Position numbers and translations under genes: made by a program
Notes under the pieces: model-generated
What the model saw: the letters and a program-made list of their open reading frames with translations, nothing else
What the model was told of the DNA's origin: nothing
Databases searched by the model: none
Origin: Lentibacillus lipolyticus
Lineage (GTDB): Bacteria > Bacillota > Bacilli > Bacillales > Amphibacillaceae
Direction: 5' to 3'
Length of the DNA stretch: 61,566 bases
Assembly: GCA_004145795.1 (NCBI GenBank)
Contig: SEIO01000014.1
Location: 7,889-69,454 of the forward strand
Shown: piece by piece, positions 1 through 8,662 of the stretch
Layout: every line of letters starts with the position of its first letter
Position numbering within the stretch: position 1 is the first letter of the stretch

Positions 1-315
1 CGCGTCAACGTCATCGTATACGGACAATACGCTGTCAACGTCAGCTGGGGTATCAAGGTTCAGTGCATTAGCAAGCATAACAGCTACTTGCTGGCGAGTG
101 ACATTGTCATAAACGCCAAATGAGCCGTCTTCATAGCCAGCAACAATGCCTTGTTCGGCTAGGGCCATGATCCCTTCGTAGTGTGAGTCACCTTCCTGAA
201 CGTCCGTGAACTTGACGACGGAATCTGCTGATACAGCAGGTGCTACGACTGCTACTGCAGCAGTTGCTGCCAAAGATGAGACAGCTATATTGCGGTATAT
301 CTTCTTATTGGACAT
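1..315 (-). CDS. S-layer protein, N-terminal part (3' end beyond window)
   Basis: This is the first 105 codons of a surface-layer protein; the rest lies left of the window. The start ATG (313-315) follows an AGGAGG site. The product has an Ala/Val-rich signal peptide ending near AVSADS, then an SLH motif (TDVQEGDSHYEGIMALAEQG ...) with the VTRQQ core, and the beginning of a second SLH. SLH domains bind pyruvylated wall polymer, so the protein should form or attach to the S-layer. It is nearly identical to the 5' end of the gene at 2413-5226: positions 1-120 match base for base and only a few substitutions and one extra codon (VVKF against VSF) occur after that. The two genes are tandem paralogs separated by a membrane-protein gene and a toxin-antitoxin pair. 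Whether the C-terminal parts differ cannot be seen. Confidence 0.93.
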   Translation of the reverse strand, partial: MSNKKIYRNIAVSSLAATAAVAVVAPAVSADSVVKFTDVQEGDSHYEGIMALAEQGIVAGYEDGSFGVYDNVTRQQVAVMLANALNLDTPADVDSVLSVYDDVDA

Positions 316-417
316 ACGTATTTTCCTCCTAGATGTTTCCTAATAATAATAGGGTTCTTGGTGTATATGATCACGCGTGTGAGGTATTAAATCATAGATA
401 CGTTCCTTACAACTATG

Positions 418-446
418 ACTATAGCATAGCCGGCTACTAGTTGATA
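418..446 (-). promoter_or_regulatory. Candidate promoter of the first S-layer gene
   Basis: On the minus strand TATCAA (441-446) and TATAGT (418-423) are 17 bp apart. The same pair with the same spacing and flanks occurs upstream of the second S-layer gene (5347-5375), while surrounding sequence has diverged. This conservation supports a sigma-A-type promoter giving a leader of about 95 nt. The -35 is weak by consensus. Confidence 0.5.
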
Positions 447-464
447 GAGGGAATTAGTGTCAAA

Positions 465-509
465 GTGCCTGGCACCGAAACAATTCCGAATTGTCAAAGT
501 GCCTGGCAC
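465..509. repeat. REP-like unit (paired GTGCCTGGCAC palindromes)
   Basis: Palindromes at 465-475 and 499-509 lie 34 bp apart with AATTCCGAATT between. The unit is almost identical to, and in the same orientation as, the one at 2302-2346. The two flank the membrane-protein and toxin-antitoxin genes between the S-layer paralogs. Confidence 0.9.
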
Positions 510-575
510 CGAATATAATAGATGTGCGGGTCTTCGCACTTATGAATGCTAAATAACGAAAAAAGGAGGCTCACA

Positions 576-998
576 TTGACGAGTCATGATGGAATAAGCA
601 AAAAGCAGGAGATGATGGAGGACATTCTATTACTAATTGCAGGCATAGCCCTTTGTGTTATCTTGAAAATTTCTTATCCTATTCATTTTGTTGCTAATGT
701 ATTCATTGCAATCACCGGGCTGTTTTTTGTTGCAATTGGTATCATTCGATTGGTTATAGATAATAAGATTGTTGAAAAGCAAAGGCAAAAGGCTGTGTGG
801 TGGCAGTTAAATTTGCCTGTCGTTTTGGGAATCATACTTATTAATTTGGATGTATTTTATGCTGCTATCCATCCATCTGGTCAGTATCCATCCGATATGT
901 ATCGCATCATATTCGTTAGTTTGGGTATCGCCTTATGGATATTTGCTTTCAGCTATGATACTTGGAGAAAGTACAGAAACTATTTAAAAAATAAGTAG
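576..998 (+). CDS. Small integral membrane protein, unknown function
   Basis: This 140-residue protein has about four hydrophobic segments (LLLIAGIALCVIL, VANVFIAITGLFFVAIGII, VVLGIILIN, IIFVSLGIALWIFAF) joined by charged loops, and ends in a lysine/arginine-rich tail. I chose the TTG at 576 because AAAGGAGG lies at 562-569, six bases before it; the upstream in-frame ATG (546) would put that site inside the gene. I do not recognise a family. It stands alone on the plus strand between an S-layer gene and a toxin-antitoxin pair, and REP units lie on both sides of the group. Confidence 0.7.
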   Translation: MTSHDGISKKQEMMEDILLLIAGIALCVILKISYPIHFVANVFIAITGLFFVAIGIIRLVIDNKIVEKQRQKAVWWQLNLPVVLGIILINLDVFYAAIHPSGQYPSDMYRIIFVSLGIALWIFAFSYDTWRKYRNYLKNK

Positions 999-1123
999 GG
1001 TTAGGGATAAAATGATGAAATGAACGAGAGGATTGTAAGCATGAAGCAACCGGAGTGTCTTCGCCGCACCCCAAAGCGATAATCTTTGGTATCCCCACAC
1101 CTTTAGCTTTTTCAAAATTTATT

Positions 1124-1714
1124 TTAGTTATCTAATGTGTAAAATTTACCCAACAAACTTTTGAATTGAGCATCCTCATGTATTTTTTCATATCCCTCAC
1201 AAGGAATCCTGACGAAATCATTCTCTTTTAAATCATAGAGTATATCTTCACCTTGTGGGTACAGTAATGGATACAATAAAAAGTCTCTAACGTTTGCTGT
1301 TACAAGAATGCTATCTTGACAGTATGCCGTGTAAAGTATTCTTGCATCGGAAACTCCTCCGTATTCTACTTGTTTTCTTCCTAGTTCCCTTTTAAAATTA
1401 GCACGAATGTACGCTTGCATGTTCCTAATTAAATGTTCCATCTCCTGCGTTAATCTTTCAGGTGCAACTTCTATACAAAGACTGATTAGCTTATTAATTT
1501 TTTTAACTTGTGAATCCTTTAACGTGAATGACTGAACTTCTAATTCATTGATGACTTCTTTCGGAATTACAAGTATTGCCTCGTTATTGGTTATCTCATC
1601 TTTTATTTTTTTCCAAAATTTATGTGTTTGGTATTTTAGATTTGACAGATTATTCTCCTCTGTTTTATATCTGAATACATTGGTATCAAGCGTATAATGT
1701 TTAATTTTTCCCAT
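1124..1714 (-). CDS. PIN-domain toxin (VapC-like ribonuclease)
   Basis: The 196-residue product reads as a PIN-domain RNase. The N-terminal YTLDTNVF holds the first acidic residue (D10), and further candidate metal ligands are E57 (INELE), D123 (VSDARIL) and D144 (NVRDF), in the usual PIN order. PIN toxins cut RNA and are neutralised by a partner encoded upstream. That fits here: an HTH protein ends 16 bases before this start, so the two are cotranscribed. ATG 1714 is preferred and is preceded by GAGGGGG at short spacing; an in-frame GTG at 1726 is possible. The protein is longer than a typical VapC (about 130-150 residues). The RNA target is unknown. Confidence 0.8.
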   Translation of the reverse strand: MGKIKHYTLDTNVFRYKTEENNLSNLKYQTHKFWKKIKDEITNNEAILVIPKEVINELEVQSFTLKDSQVKKINKLISLCIEVAPERLTQEMEHLIRNMQAYIRANFKRELGRKQVEYGGVSDARILYTAYCQDSILVTANVRDFLLYPLLYPQGEDILYDLKENDFVRIPCEGYEKIHEDAQFKSLLGKFYTLDN

Positions 1715-1730
1715 AATCCCCCTCACAAAA

Positions 1731-2183
1731 TTACAGTTTATCGATATTGCTATTCATAAAATTAGCTATGTTCCTTGATTGCTCTTTCATTCTTGTACGT
1801 TTATTAACATAAGATTTCCAGCCTGGATACTTCATCAATTGTGTTGTCTCTATTCTCCACTTTCCACTCCCAGGCATCGTTTGCTCGGCATGAAGCTTAT
1901 TTTCCGAGCAGTAACGTCTTATCATCTGTTCACTTACACCTATTATATATGCAGCTTCTTTCACATTCACATATTCTGGAATACTTAACAGCTCCATGAT
2001 GATTTTCTGTGATATATTCTTTTCCTCTTCATCAAGTTGATCGTAAATACGAATAATTTCTTGATTAACCTCTTCTTGCAATTGCATTAACTTAATATAT
2101 TCCTTAGCTTTTTCAGAACTTACCTTCTTTTCTACTTTGGAATTTAGTTCTACTTTGTCAACAATAGCAGCCAAATCCATCAC
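1731..2183 (-). CDS. Putative antitoxin with excisionase-like HTH
   Basis: This 150-residue protein has a charged helical N-terminal half (KLMQLQEEVNQEIIRIYDQL) followed by an excisionase/MerR-type helix-turn-helix (VNVKEAAYIIGVSEQMIRR, then a wing ending GKWRIETTQL). It lies directly upstream of the PIN nuclease on the same strand. By analogy with other PIN modules it should bind and block the toxin and repress its own promoter. The Arg/Lys-rich C-terminus (NKRTRMKEQSR) is the likely toxin-contacting segment, which is inference. I do not recognise a named family beyond the HTH. Confidence 0.7.
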   Translation of the reverse strand: MMDLAAIVDKVELNSKVEKKVSSEKAKEYIKLMQLQEEVNQEIIRIYDQLDEEEKNISQKIIMELLSIPEYVNVKEAAYIIGVSEQMIRRYCSENKLHAEQTMPGSGKWRIETTQLMKYPGWKSYVNKRTRMKEQSRNIANFMNSNIDKL

Positions 2184-2301
2184 CCCTTCTCACCTCCATT
2201 CTACCCTAAATCAAAACGAAAATAAAGAAAAAAATGAAACAAACGAAACTCATTTATAATATACGCAATAAGTCTCCGTTTGATACTTCTTTTTTATTTG
2301 T

Positions 2302-2346
2302 GTGCCTGGCACCGAAACAATTCTGAATTGTCAAAGTGCCTGGCAC
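2302..2346. repeat. REP-like unit
   Basis: Palindromes at 2302-2312 and 2336-2346 lie 34 bp apart with AATTCTGAATT (2320s) between. The orientation and flanking bases (CCGAAAC... GTCAAAG) are as in the unit at 465-509. Confidence 0.9.
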
Positions 2347-2351
2347 CAAAG

Positions 2352-2382
2352 AAAGCCCTGCAGAGATTTCTCCCTGCAGGAC
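2352..2382 (-). terminator. Terminator of the second S-layer gene
   Basis: The inverted repeat CCTGCAG (2357-2363) / CTGCAGG (2374-2380) lies about 30 bp past the S-layer stop. On the minus strand it runs into a T-rich GCTTTCTTT tract. The hairpin belongs to a recurring family (CTGCAGAGATCTCTCTCC-type arms) also seen at 16.9, 17.5, 30.8, 31.9 and 54.1 kb. Confidence 0.65.
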
Positions 2383-2412
2383 CTTTGTCATGAATGATGA
2401 GAACGACATGAA

Positions 2413-5226
2413 TTACTGTTTTTCAATATTGTAGGCATCCATTAATGCTTCAACTAGCGGTGCCCATGTAGCACTTTCGTCAGCACCATCAATATAATCA
2501 TATAGTGTAGCAGATTTATCAGTCAACAGATCTTTTAAGGAATCCTCATCTGTTACTTCTGCTCCAAACGCTTCAGTTGGAATGTTCTTTCCCTGCTCAT
2601 TCAAATCTTTAACCGCACTATTGACTGCTTTCACTTCTTCAACAGTCGCTTCGTCAAAAGTCAATCCAAGTTCCTTACCAGTGCTATCCTGGAGCGTTGA
2701 ATTTATACTTGCTACGAAAGACTCTTTCACATCGTCAACAGTGACATTGATTTGTGTATTAACATCAATAGTTTTTAAGTCTTCTCCGTCACCAGTGTCT
2801 GCATCAATGGTAATTTCGCCGATAGTAAGAGTAGCTTCGCCGGCACCTTGCACTACAGCGTCACCAGATTGATAGACAAATTTGCTTTCTCCATCTTTAG
2901 CAATGGTGGAGACGTCATTTGATATCACATCAAAGCTTTCGAATTCAAAGTCTTCACCGGCGACCAGGTCCTCATCACCTTGTGTAACATTAAACGAATC
3001 TTCCAAGGAGCTAAATAGGTCATGTTCTGATGAAGTCAGTGTGATGTCGTCATTCTTTGGCGCTGCTTCATAGGCTTCTTCACTGTCGACAACTTCAATG
3101 GTCTCGCTGGCAACAACAAGATCACCTACTGTAGCTTCAATGGTGTAAGTGCCTGGTTCATGAAGGTTGATATCGGCACTGTCATCGCCTGCAACAAGAT
3201 TCAGCGTATCGTCATTTTCACCATCGTAATTAGCTACTTCTTCACCATCTTCATCCGTAACAGTCCAAACTGCATTTTTAGCGTCTGAAACTTCTACACC
3301 ATCTTCATCGACAGGGAATACTTGAATGTCAGCTTCATTCGGAGTATCCTCTTCATTATTTGTGAACAGGTCTAGATTTTGTACGCCTTGAAGTTCATAA
3401 CCGGCCATTTCTCCTGCTTCTTGTACGTGTACATCGAAGGATTCAGAGATAGAGCCGTCTTCATTGGATACTGTTACAGTAGATGTGCCAAATTCATCCG
3501 TTGCTTTCAATTTCAGGTCAACCGAACCATTGGAAGTATTTACCTGAATTCCATCTTCATCAACTTGATCATCATTCTGGACCTCTACAGATTCACCGTC
3601 AACTTCGACGGTCAGTTCCTCTGCATCAGCAGGTTTAAAGTCGTTGCCATATTGGTCTTTCAACTGTACATCTACAGTTGCTTCTTTATCAACGCTTGGA
3701 TTGATGGACACTGGGCTTTCTACTGATTCGTCATCTTGTTCGAAAGAAAGACCAGCAAATTCTGCTGCTGCTACCACGTCAATGGTTACAATTTCAGAAA
3801 CGTCGCCATTGGTTACACGGACATCTGCCGTCCCTTCTTCACGTGGTGTGAGTGTTCCATTATTTTCATCAACGATTAGGACGTTTGGATTAAGGGACTC
3901 AAACGTAACATCAGCATTATTCGCTGCTTCACCATATTGGTCATGGAAAAGTACATTTAATGTTGGATTGCTATCCATTGCCACGTCATGAGTTGGTTCG
4001 AAGTCTTCTGCTTCCCAATCCTCTACTTCGCCTACTGCGTATTCAACCAGCTCTTCGGCTTCGCTGCCATTAGCAGTGATTTTAACTCGGTTGCTAGTAA
4101 CATCTCCAGCTGCAATTTCAACAAAGAAAGAATCATCATCCTCGATGCTATCTGACTGGATGGTTCCATCGTCAATAGCTACGTTACTATCATCTGTATG
4201 AAACGTTACGTCCGTAGATTCCGTGACATCCACACCAGTATCCGTATATACACTGTACTCGATGTCATAGTCTTCTTCCGGATTCATGACCTGACTAGAT
4301 ACTTGAATGTCACTTACTTCACCCAATAGGAAGTTAAATGAATCTGTAAACGTATCTTCACCAGCTGCGATGATTACATCATAAGAAGTGTCATCGGCCA
4401 TGTCATCGTAAAGTTCAAGCGTGGCTGATTTTCCATCTTCAGCAAGATCGACGGAGCTTACAAATAAGTGGTCGTCATCTTTTGAATCAATCGAAACATC
4501 ACCACGGTCAAACGCTTCTACTTCCGTACTGAATGTTACTTCAATGGTATTAGGAGTAACCGTATTAATCGTTTTAATCTCCGGTGCTGCCGGCTCTTCC
4601 ACGTTCAGCGCTCCATGCAGCATGGTTGCAAATGCACCGCGGGAGATCTCTTCGCTTGGACGGAAGTCATCTGTTGCCACTGTCAGACTAAGGTTAGCCA
4701 GTACTTGTACGTTATCAGCATGGGATGGGCTAACGTTGTCTAAGTTAACGTCCACATCTTCCCCATTGTCGTGCTTGTCCAGGCCAAGTCCGCTGACAAG
4801 GACAGAAGCCATTTGTTCACGGCTGATGTCTTCCCCTGGGTTGAACTTGCCATTGTTACCAGTGAAAGCACCAGCTTTTGTAACAGCAGCGATTTGTTCC
4901 GCGTACAGGCTGTTCGCGTCAACGTCATCGTATACGGACAATACGCTGTCAACGTCAGCTGGGGTATCAAGGTTCAGTGCATTAGCAAGCATAACAGCTA
5001 CTTGCTGGCGAGTGACATTGTCATAAACGCCAAATGAGCCGTCTTCATAGCCAGCAACAATGCCTTGCTCGGCTAAAGCCATGATCCCGTCGTAGTGTGA
5101 GTCACCTTCTTGAACGTCCGTAAAAGATACGGAATCTGCTGATACAGCAGGTGCTACGACTGCTACTGCAGCTGTTGCTGCCAAGGATGAGACAGCTATA
5201 TTGCGAAATTTTTTCGTATTGGACAT
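2413..5226 (-). CDS. S-layer protein with three SLH domains and Ig-like repeats
   Basis: This 937-residue protein is the probable main lattice protein or a paralog of it. It starts with a signal peptide (about residues 1-30, ending AVSADS) and three SLH motifs (about 31-210) whose cores read VTRQQ, ISREQ and ISRGA where the textbook SLH motif has TRAE. A long Asp/Glu-rich body follows, built from beta-sandwich modules; two stretches (about 400-510 and 510-620, both with the ...LNV/VQL-HDQYG/KDQYG pattern) look like Ig-like (Big) repeats. The extreme acidity suits a salt-adapted surface. The start has AGGAGG ten bases upstream, and a conserved promoter lies about 120 bp upstream. A hairpin terminator follows the stop. 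The 5' end is nearly identical to that of the neighbouring S-layer gene, so gene conversion or recombination between them is plausible. Confidence 0.93.
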   Translation of the reverse strand: MSNTKKFRNIAVSSLAATAAVAVVAPAVSADSVSFTDVQEGDSHYDGIMALAEQGIVAGYEDGSFGVYDNVTRQQVAVMLANALNLDTPADVDSVLSVYDDVDANSLYAEQIAAVTKAGAFTGNNGKFNPGEDISREQMASVLVSGLGLDKHDNGEDVDVNLDNVSPSHADNVQVLANLSLTVATDDFRPSEEISRGAFATMLHGALNVEEPAAPEIKTINTVTPNTIEVTFSTEVEAFDRGDVSIDSKDDDHLFVSSVDLAEDGKSATLELYDDMADDTSYDVIIAAGEDTFTDSFNFLLGEVSDIQVSSQVMNPEEDYDIEYSVYTDTGVDVTESTDVTFHTDDSNVAIDDGTIQSDSIEDDDSFFVEIAAGDVTSNRVKITANGSEAEELVEYAVGEVEDWEAEDFEPTHDVAMDSNPTLNVLFHDQYGEAANNADVTFESLNPNVLIVDENNGTLTPREEGTADVRVTNGDVSEIVTIDVVAAAEFAGLSFEQDDESVESPVSINPSVDKEATVDVQLKDQYGNDFKPADAEELTVEVDGESVEVQNDDQVDEDGIQVNTSNGSVDLKLKATDEFGTSTVTVSNEDGSISESFDVHVQEAGEMAGYELQGVQNLDLFTNNEEDTPNEADIQVFPVDEDGVEVSDAKNAVWTVTDEDGEEVANYDGENDDTLNLVAGDDSADINLHEPGTYTIEATVGDLVVASETIEVVDSEEAYEAAPKNDDITLTSSEHDLFSSLEDSFNVTQGDEDLVAGEDFEFESFDVISNDVSTIAKDGESKFVYQSGDAVVQGAGEATLTIGEITIDADTGDGEDLKTIDVNTQINVTVDDVKESFVASINSTLQDSTGKELGLTFDEATVEEVKAVNSAVKDLNEQGKNIPTEAFGAEVTDEDSLKDLLTDKSATLYDYIDGADESATWAPLVEALMDAYNIEKQ

Positions 5227-5346
5227 ACGGTGTTTTCCTCCTAGATGTTTCCCTATGTCGATAGGGGTCTTAGTGTGTAAATATAATTGTAAGGGATAGA
5301 ATAGAATAGGGTAAAATAAAAGCTATATAAGTTCCTTACAACTACG

Positions 5347-5375
5347 ACTATAGCATAGCAACATCATCGTTGATA
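5347..5375 (-). promoter_or_regulatory. Candidate promoter of the second S-layer gene
   Basis: TATCAA (5370-5375) and TATAGT (5347-5352) on the minus strand are 17 bp apart, matching the arrangement before the paralog at 418-446. The block GTTCCTTACAACTA next to it is also conserved. The leader would be about 115 nt, long as is common for S-layer mRNAs. Confidence 0.55.
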
Positions 5376-5491
5376 GAGGTAATAACAGACAACAAAGGCA
5401 AGTATCACCAAAAAAGGAGACAATCCTTACCAGGACCGTCCCCTAACACTAAATCTTCCTTATTAAACTGTCACGCATTCGTCTTCCATTT

Positions 5492-7141
5492 TCATTCTTG
5501 TCCATCTATAATCTCACCAAAGCCATTCCGGTTCAGCAGCTCCACGGCTTCCGGTGACAGGCTGATATCCTCTCGAACTAAATACTTGGCTTTCGATTCA
5601 ATCAGCATCTTCAGTGTATCTGTGCGGCTGTCGTCGATGTCTTGCCACAACTCCAGCGCCTTCAGCATGTCGGTCAGCGTCAAATTCGTATAGTCTTCTC
5701 CCTGAAATGTGTGATCGGGATTAATCTGGTACCATGTGTCGCCTTCATCCGTCAGCCATTGCTCACCCAGTTCATTGATCCCATTTTGAATCTTTTTCGC
5801 CGTGGATAAATATTTCGCTTCGCCAGTTTCGTTATAGGTCTCCAGCAGCAGGTTCATTCCTCCGAGTACATGGTTTAATGAACTGTGGGTAATCGGTGCG
5901 TCTTCTTCGTATTTAAAATAATCGCTGATCAGATAGGCGTCCGGCCCGACTTCGATGACTTGCCCCGATTCCATCTGACGGACCAATAAATCGGCATAAT
6001 TGGTCAGCGCATCTTTTATTTCCGGAATGCCTAATAATTCCCCAGTCTCTTCAAGGAATAACGCAACCCCTTCATTATGCCTGGTATCAATATACGGTGC
6101 CTTGATGTCGTACACGCGATTGAGCCAGCCATTCGTATATTCTGTCTCCCAAAATGTCTTATCCCCTTTGAAGCGCTGCAAATTGGCAACCGCGTTCAGC
6201 AGCAGATTATAATGGTAGCGTTCGTCCGTTTCCTTATACTGTTTGAGCACTTCATCTTCCCGGACAATCAATAAGTTCCGGCCGTATTGCAGTTCGGATT
6301 CAGGCGTCGGCTCTGCGGTTCGGACCACTTTTTTATATGGCCCTTTTGCCGTATACCAGCTGTTGTTTTTGTACTTTTTGGCGTTGTACGTTCGAATCCA
6401 GCTTCGGAACGACTCGATGGATGCAAACAGCCGCTCATCGGAATACAGCAGCCAGTGATCAATGATATCGTTGCCTCCGGACTCCATGTCCAATTTTAAT
6501 GCCGTCTCATCCTGCGTCACGTCAATATCCAAATCCTGATTCTCGGATATAAGCTCCCGCAGCTTACTTTTTTGGCCATTTTCGTACGTTTTCGTTATAT
6601 CCGTTGATTGGTATTTCTTGCCGATCATCAGATTGGAGTGAAAATTATCGTCCTTATACGTCGTCAACAAGCCGAATGGACTGGTTGTTAAATCGGCCTT
6701 AATCCCCTCACTGATTCTAGGTCCGGTTCTGTATTGGCTGAAAGGTTGGAGAGAATAATAACTGGTATCCGCGATTGGAATCGATAGAGCTATCTCCAGG
6801 TTTTCATCGCTTTGATTGTCCAGTGTTGTAAATACAAACTGATCGCCATTATCGATGGTTCGTTTGGTCACTTTTAAGTACGACACGGGCTCGGTGCCAA
6901 TTTCATATGTATAGGTAACATCGTGTACACGGTCCACATAATCCTGTTCCGTGGTGTCAACAAACTCGATTGCATGCTCCGTTTCTGTCGCGATAGCCAT
7001 GTTCAGTGTCTCTTGCTCACCGGGGAGTTCTGCCTGTCGTTGTATCGGGGCATCCTCTTGAAAATCATATGTATACAGCCCGACTCCCAGTACAAGCACG
7101 ACACCTATCACTGCTATGATGACCATACGTTTTCTGCTCAA
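5492..7141 (-). CDS. Membrane-anchored glucuronyl C5-epimerase-like protein
   Basis: The 549-residue protein has one N-terminal membrane anchor (MVIIAVIGVVLVLGVGLYTY) and should face outward. Residues 30-270 look like a beta-rich module (LDNQSDENLEIALSIPI...). The C-terminal half is helical, with repeats such as YNLLLNAVANLQRF, GVALFLEETGELLGI and GGMNLLLETYNETGEAKYL, like the alpha/alpha toroid of D-glucuronyl C5-epimerase C-terminal domains. That resemblance is by pattern only. A role in modifying an acidic wall or capsule polymer would fit the neighbouring S-layer and phosphodiester glycosidase genes. It has its own start and no tight operon partner. Confidence in the coding call is high; in the function it is modest. 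Confidence 0.85.
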   Translation of the reverse strand: MSRKRMVIIAVIGVVLVLGVGLYTYDFQEDAPIQRQAELPGEQETLNMAIATETEHAIEFVDTTEQDYVDRVHDVTYTYEIGTEPVSYLKVTKRTIDNGDQFVFTTLDNQSDENLEIALSIPIADTSYYSLQPFSQYRTGPRISEGIKADLTTSPFGLLTTYKDDNFHSNLMIGKKYQSTDITKTYENGQKSKLRELISENQDLDIDVTQDETALKLDMESGGNDIIDHWLLYSDERLFASIESFRSWIRTYNAKKYKNNSWYTAKGPYKKVVRTAEPTPESELQYGRNLLIVREDEVLKQYKETDERYHYNLLLNAVANLQRFKGDKTFWETEYTNGWLNRVYDIKAPYIDTRHNEGVALFLEETGELLGIPEIKDALTNYADLLVRQMESGQVIEVGPDAYLISDYFKYEEDAPITHSSLNHVLGGMNLLLETYNETGEAKYLSTAKKIQNGINELGEQWLTDEGDTWYQINPDHTFQGEDYTNLTLTDMLKALELWQDIDDSRTDTLKMLIESKAKYLVREDISLSPEAVELLNRNGFGEIIDGQE

Positions 7142-7330
7142 TCATGATTCTCCTTTGATGATATGTTTTACTGCTAGCAAGTATAAATCACAGTCTACTA
7201 TATTATACTACGTTCCAAGAGGTTTTTACATACAAAAATTGGCACATCACGCCATATTTCCCTTGAACATTTCCAGGTTTTCGAGCATAATTGATAAGGT
7301 ATCTATCTTAAACGCGAGGTGCTTTACACT

Positions 7331-8326
7331 ATGAGCAAGTATCTAAGAAATGAGCCTTGCCCATGCGGCAGCGGAAAAAAATACAAAAAATGCTGCGGGG
7401 CTTTAGACATAACCGATTTCAGTTCTGAGTTGATCAACCGGGAGCTGGATCGTTTACATCAGCAGTTCGTTTCTTTTGCAACGAGTAAACATAACCATAC
7501 GATTAACGAACAAATTGCGCTGTACACTAATTCTGAACATGACAATGATGATATGAATGAAATCTACAAGACCGGTTTAATGATTTGGATATTGCTGCAT
7601 GTTGCGTGCCTGCAAGGTGGACAAACATTATTTGATGCCTTCTACAATGCCTATCATACCCGGATAAAGCATCAGGCAAAACATACCTTTCGTCAATGGC
7701 CAAATGCAGTGCCGTCCGTCTATGAAGTAGTCAAGACGGATGAGGAAGCCAGCCAATTATCTGTCAAAGAATTGCTGTCTGAACAAACGTATGATGTTCC
7801 GGTTGCCGAAGGGGAAACATTCATGGAAGGAAGCCTCCTTATTGGAACATTAGTCCCTTATTTCGACCGTTACAACTTCTTTTACAGTATGATCAAGTTA
7901 TACTCCTATAATAAGGAAAACGTTTTGGATTTATTAAGACACTATTCCACGAAAGATAACGGTCTGATAACTCATTTTCCTGCCTTTTTAAGTGATGCCC
8001 TTTCTCTTGAAATAAATGCAGATGAAGATCCGCAGCGCGGGCAGGTTGTTCAGCTGTTTGCTAACCACATGGTTGATAAAGGGATTTCAGACGAAGTTAT
8101 CCTGAAAGGTATCGACTTGTGGAATGACTATTGCCAGCAAGAAAAACCGTCATTCGTCAAAAGCGAATCCTATGCGGCCGCCTTGGAGTATTTCGTGCAA
8201 AAAACAGTCCTGAATAATGCATCGATTACACAAGGGCAAGTGGCTAGCGAATACAACGCGTCACACGGTACCGTATCCGCACATTACCGCAGACTATCCC
8301 AAACACTGGCTGGGAATACCGAGTAA
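7331..8326 (+). CDS. SEC-C motif protein
   Basis: The 331-residue protein opens with a SEC-C zinc-binding motif (CPCGSGKKYKKCCG, residues 9-22), the module found at the C-terminus of SecA and in many stand-alone proteins. The rest is mostly helical and unassigned. Near the C-terminus, ASITQGQVASEYNASHGTVSAHYRRL resembles a helix-turn-helix, so nucleic-acid binding is possible. ATG 7331 follows GAGGTG by nine bases; an in-frame GTG at 7319 overlaps that site and is less likely. It runs opposite to its neighbours and seems monocistronic, with a strong hairpin terminator about 120 bases after the stop. Confidence 0.8.
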   Translation: MSKYLRNEPCPCGSGKKYKKCCGALDITDFSSELINRELDRLHQQFVSFATSKHNHTINEQIALYTNSEHDNDDMNEIYKTGLMIWILLHVACLQGGQTLFDAFYNAYHTRIKHQAKHTFRQWPNAVPSVYEVVKTDEEASQLSVKELLSEQTYDVPVAEGETFMEGSLLIGTLVPYFDRYNFFYSMIKLYSYNKENVLDLLRHYSTKDNGLITHFPAFLSDALSLEINADEDPQRGQVVQLFANHMVDKGISDEVILKGIDLWNDYCQQEKPSFVKSESYAAALEYFVQKTVLNNASITQGQVASEYNASHGTVSAHYRRLSQTLAGNTE

Positions 8327-8328
8327 AA

Positions 8329-8442
8329 AAGCAACTGGGCCATCATGAAAACAATCAAGATGAAAGCGGCATGATGGCTGGAATGTTAGCCGCCGCTGCA
8401 GAAAAATACTTTGTTGGTTTAAGTGTAAGCCCATTATCGTAA
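8329..8442 (+). pseudogene. Short coding-like remnant after the SEC-C gene
   Basis: An open frame directly behind the SEC-C stop reads ...HHENNQDESGMMAGMLAAAAEKYFVG... and ends at 8440-8442. It looks like the tail of a protein that has lost its beginning. Its ATG (8371) has no good ribosome binding site. It may be a decayed gene end or chance. Confidence 0.3.
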
Positions 8443-8448
8443 AAAGAA

Positions 8449-8493
8449 AATCCGAACTGATTGGAAAACTTCTTCGATCAGTTCGGATTTTTT
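8449..8493 (+). terminator. Rho-independent terminator
   Basis: A 12-bp stem (AATCCGAACTGA at 8449-8460 and its complement at 8478-8489) is followed by a T6 run. It ends transcription from the SEC-C gene. The rest of the gap up to 8662 shows nothing further. Confidence 0.85.
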
Positions 8494-8662
8494 AATCCCT
8501 TTTTGATAAAACCTTTTATTTTTCAATGTAGCTGCTATAAACTGCGCTGGAAATTCATATAAAGGTTGTTAAACATGTACGAAAATTTTTCGGGTCATCA
8601 TTCGGGTTTTCTATCGATGATTTCGTCATGTCCCAAGGCCTGCCAGTTTTTTTACCTGCCAT

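Noticed and set aside
4421-5037. Plus-strand open frames over the S-layer gene
   Set aside because: They are antisense shadows of a clear SLH coding region with signal peptide and ribosome binding site.
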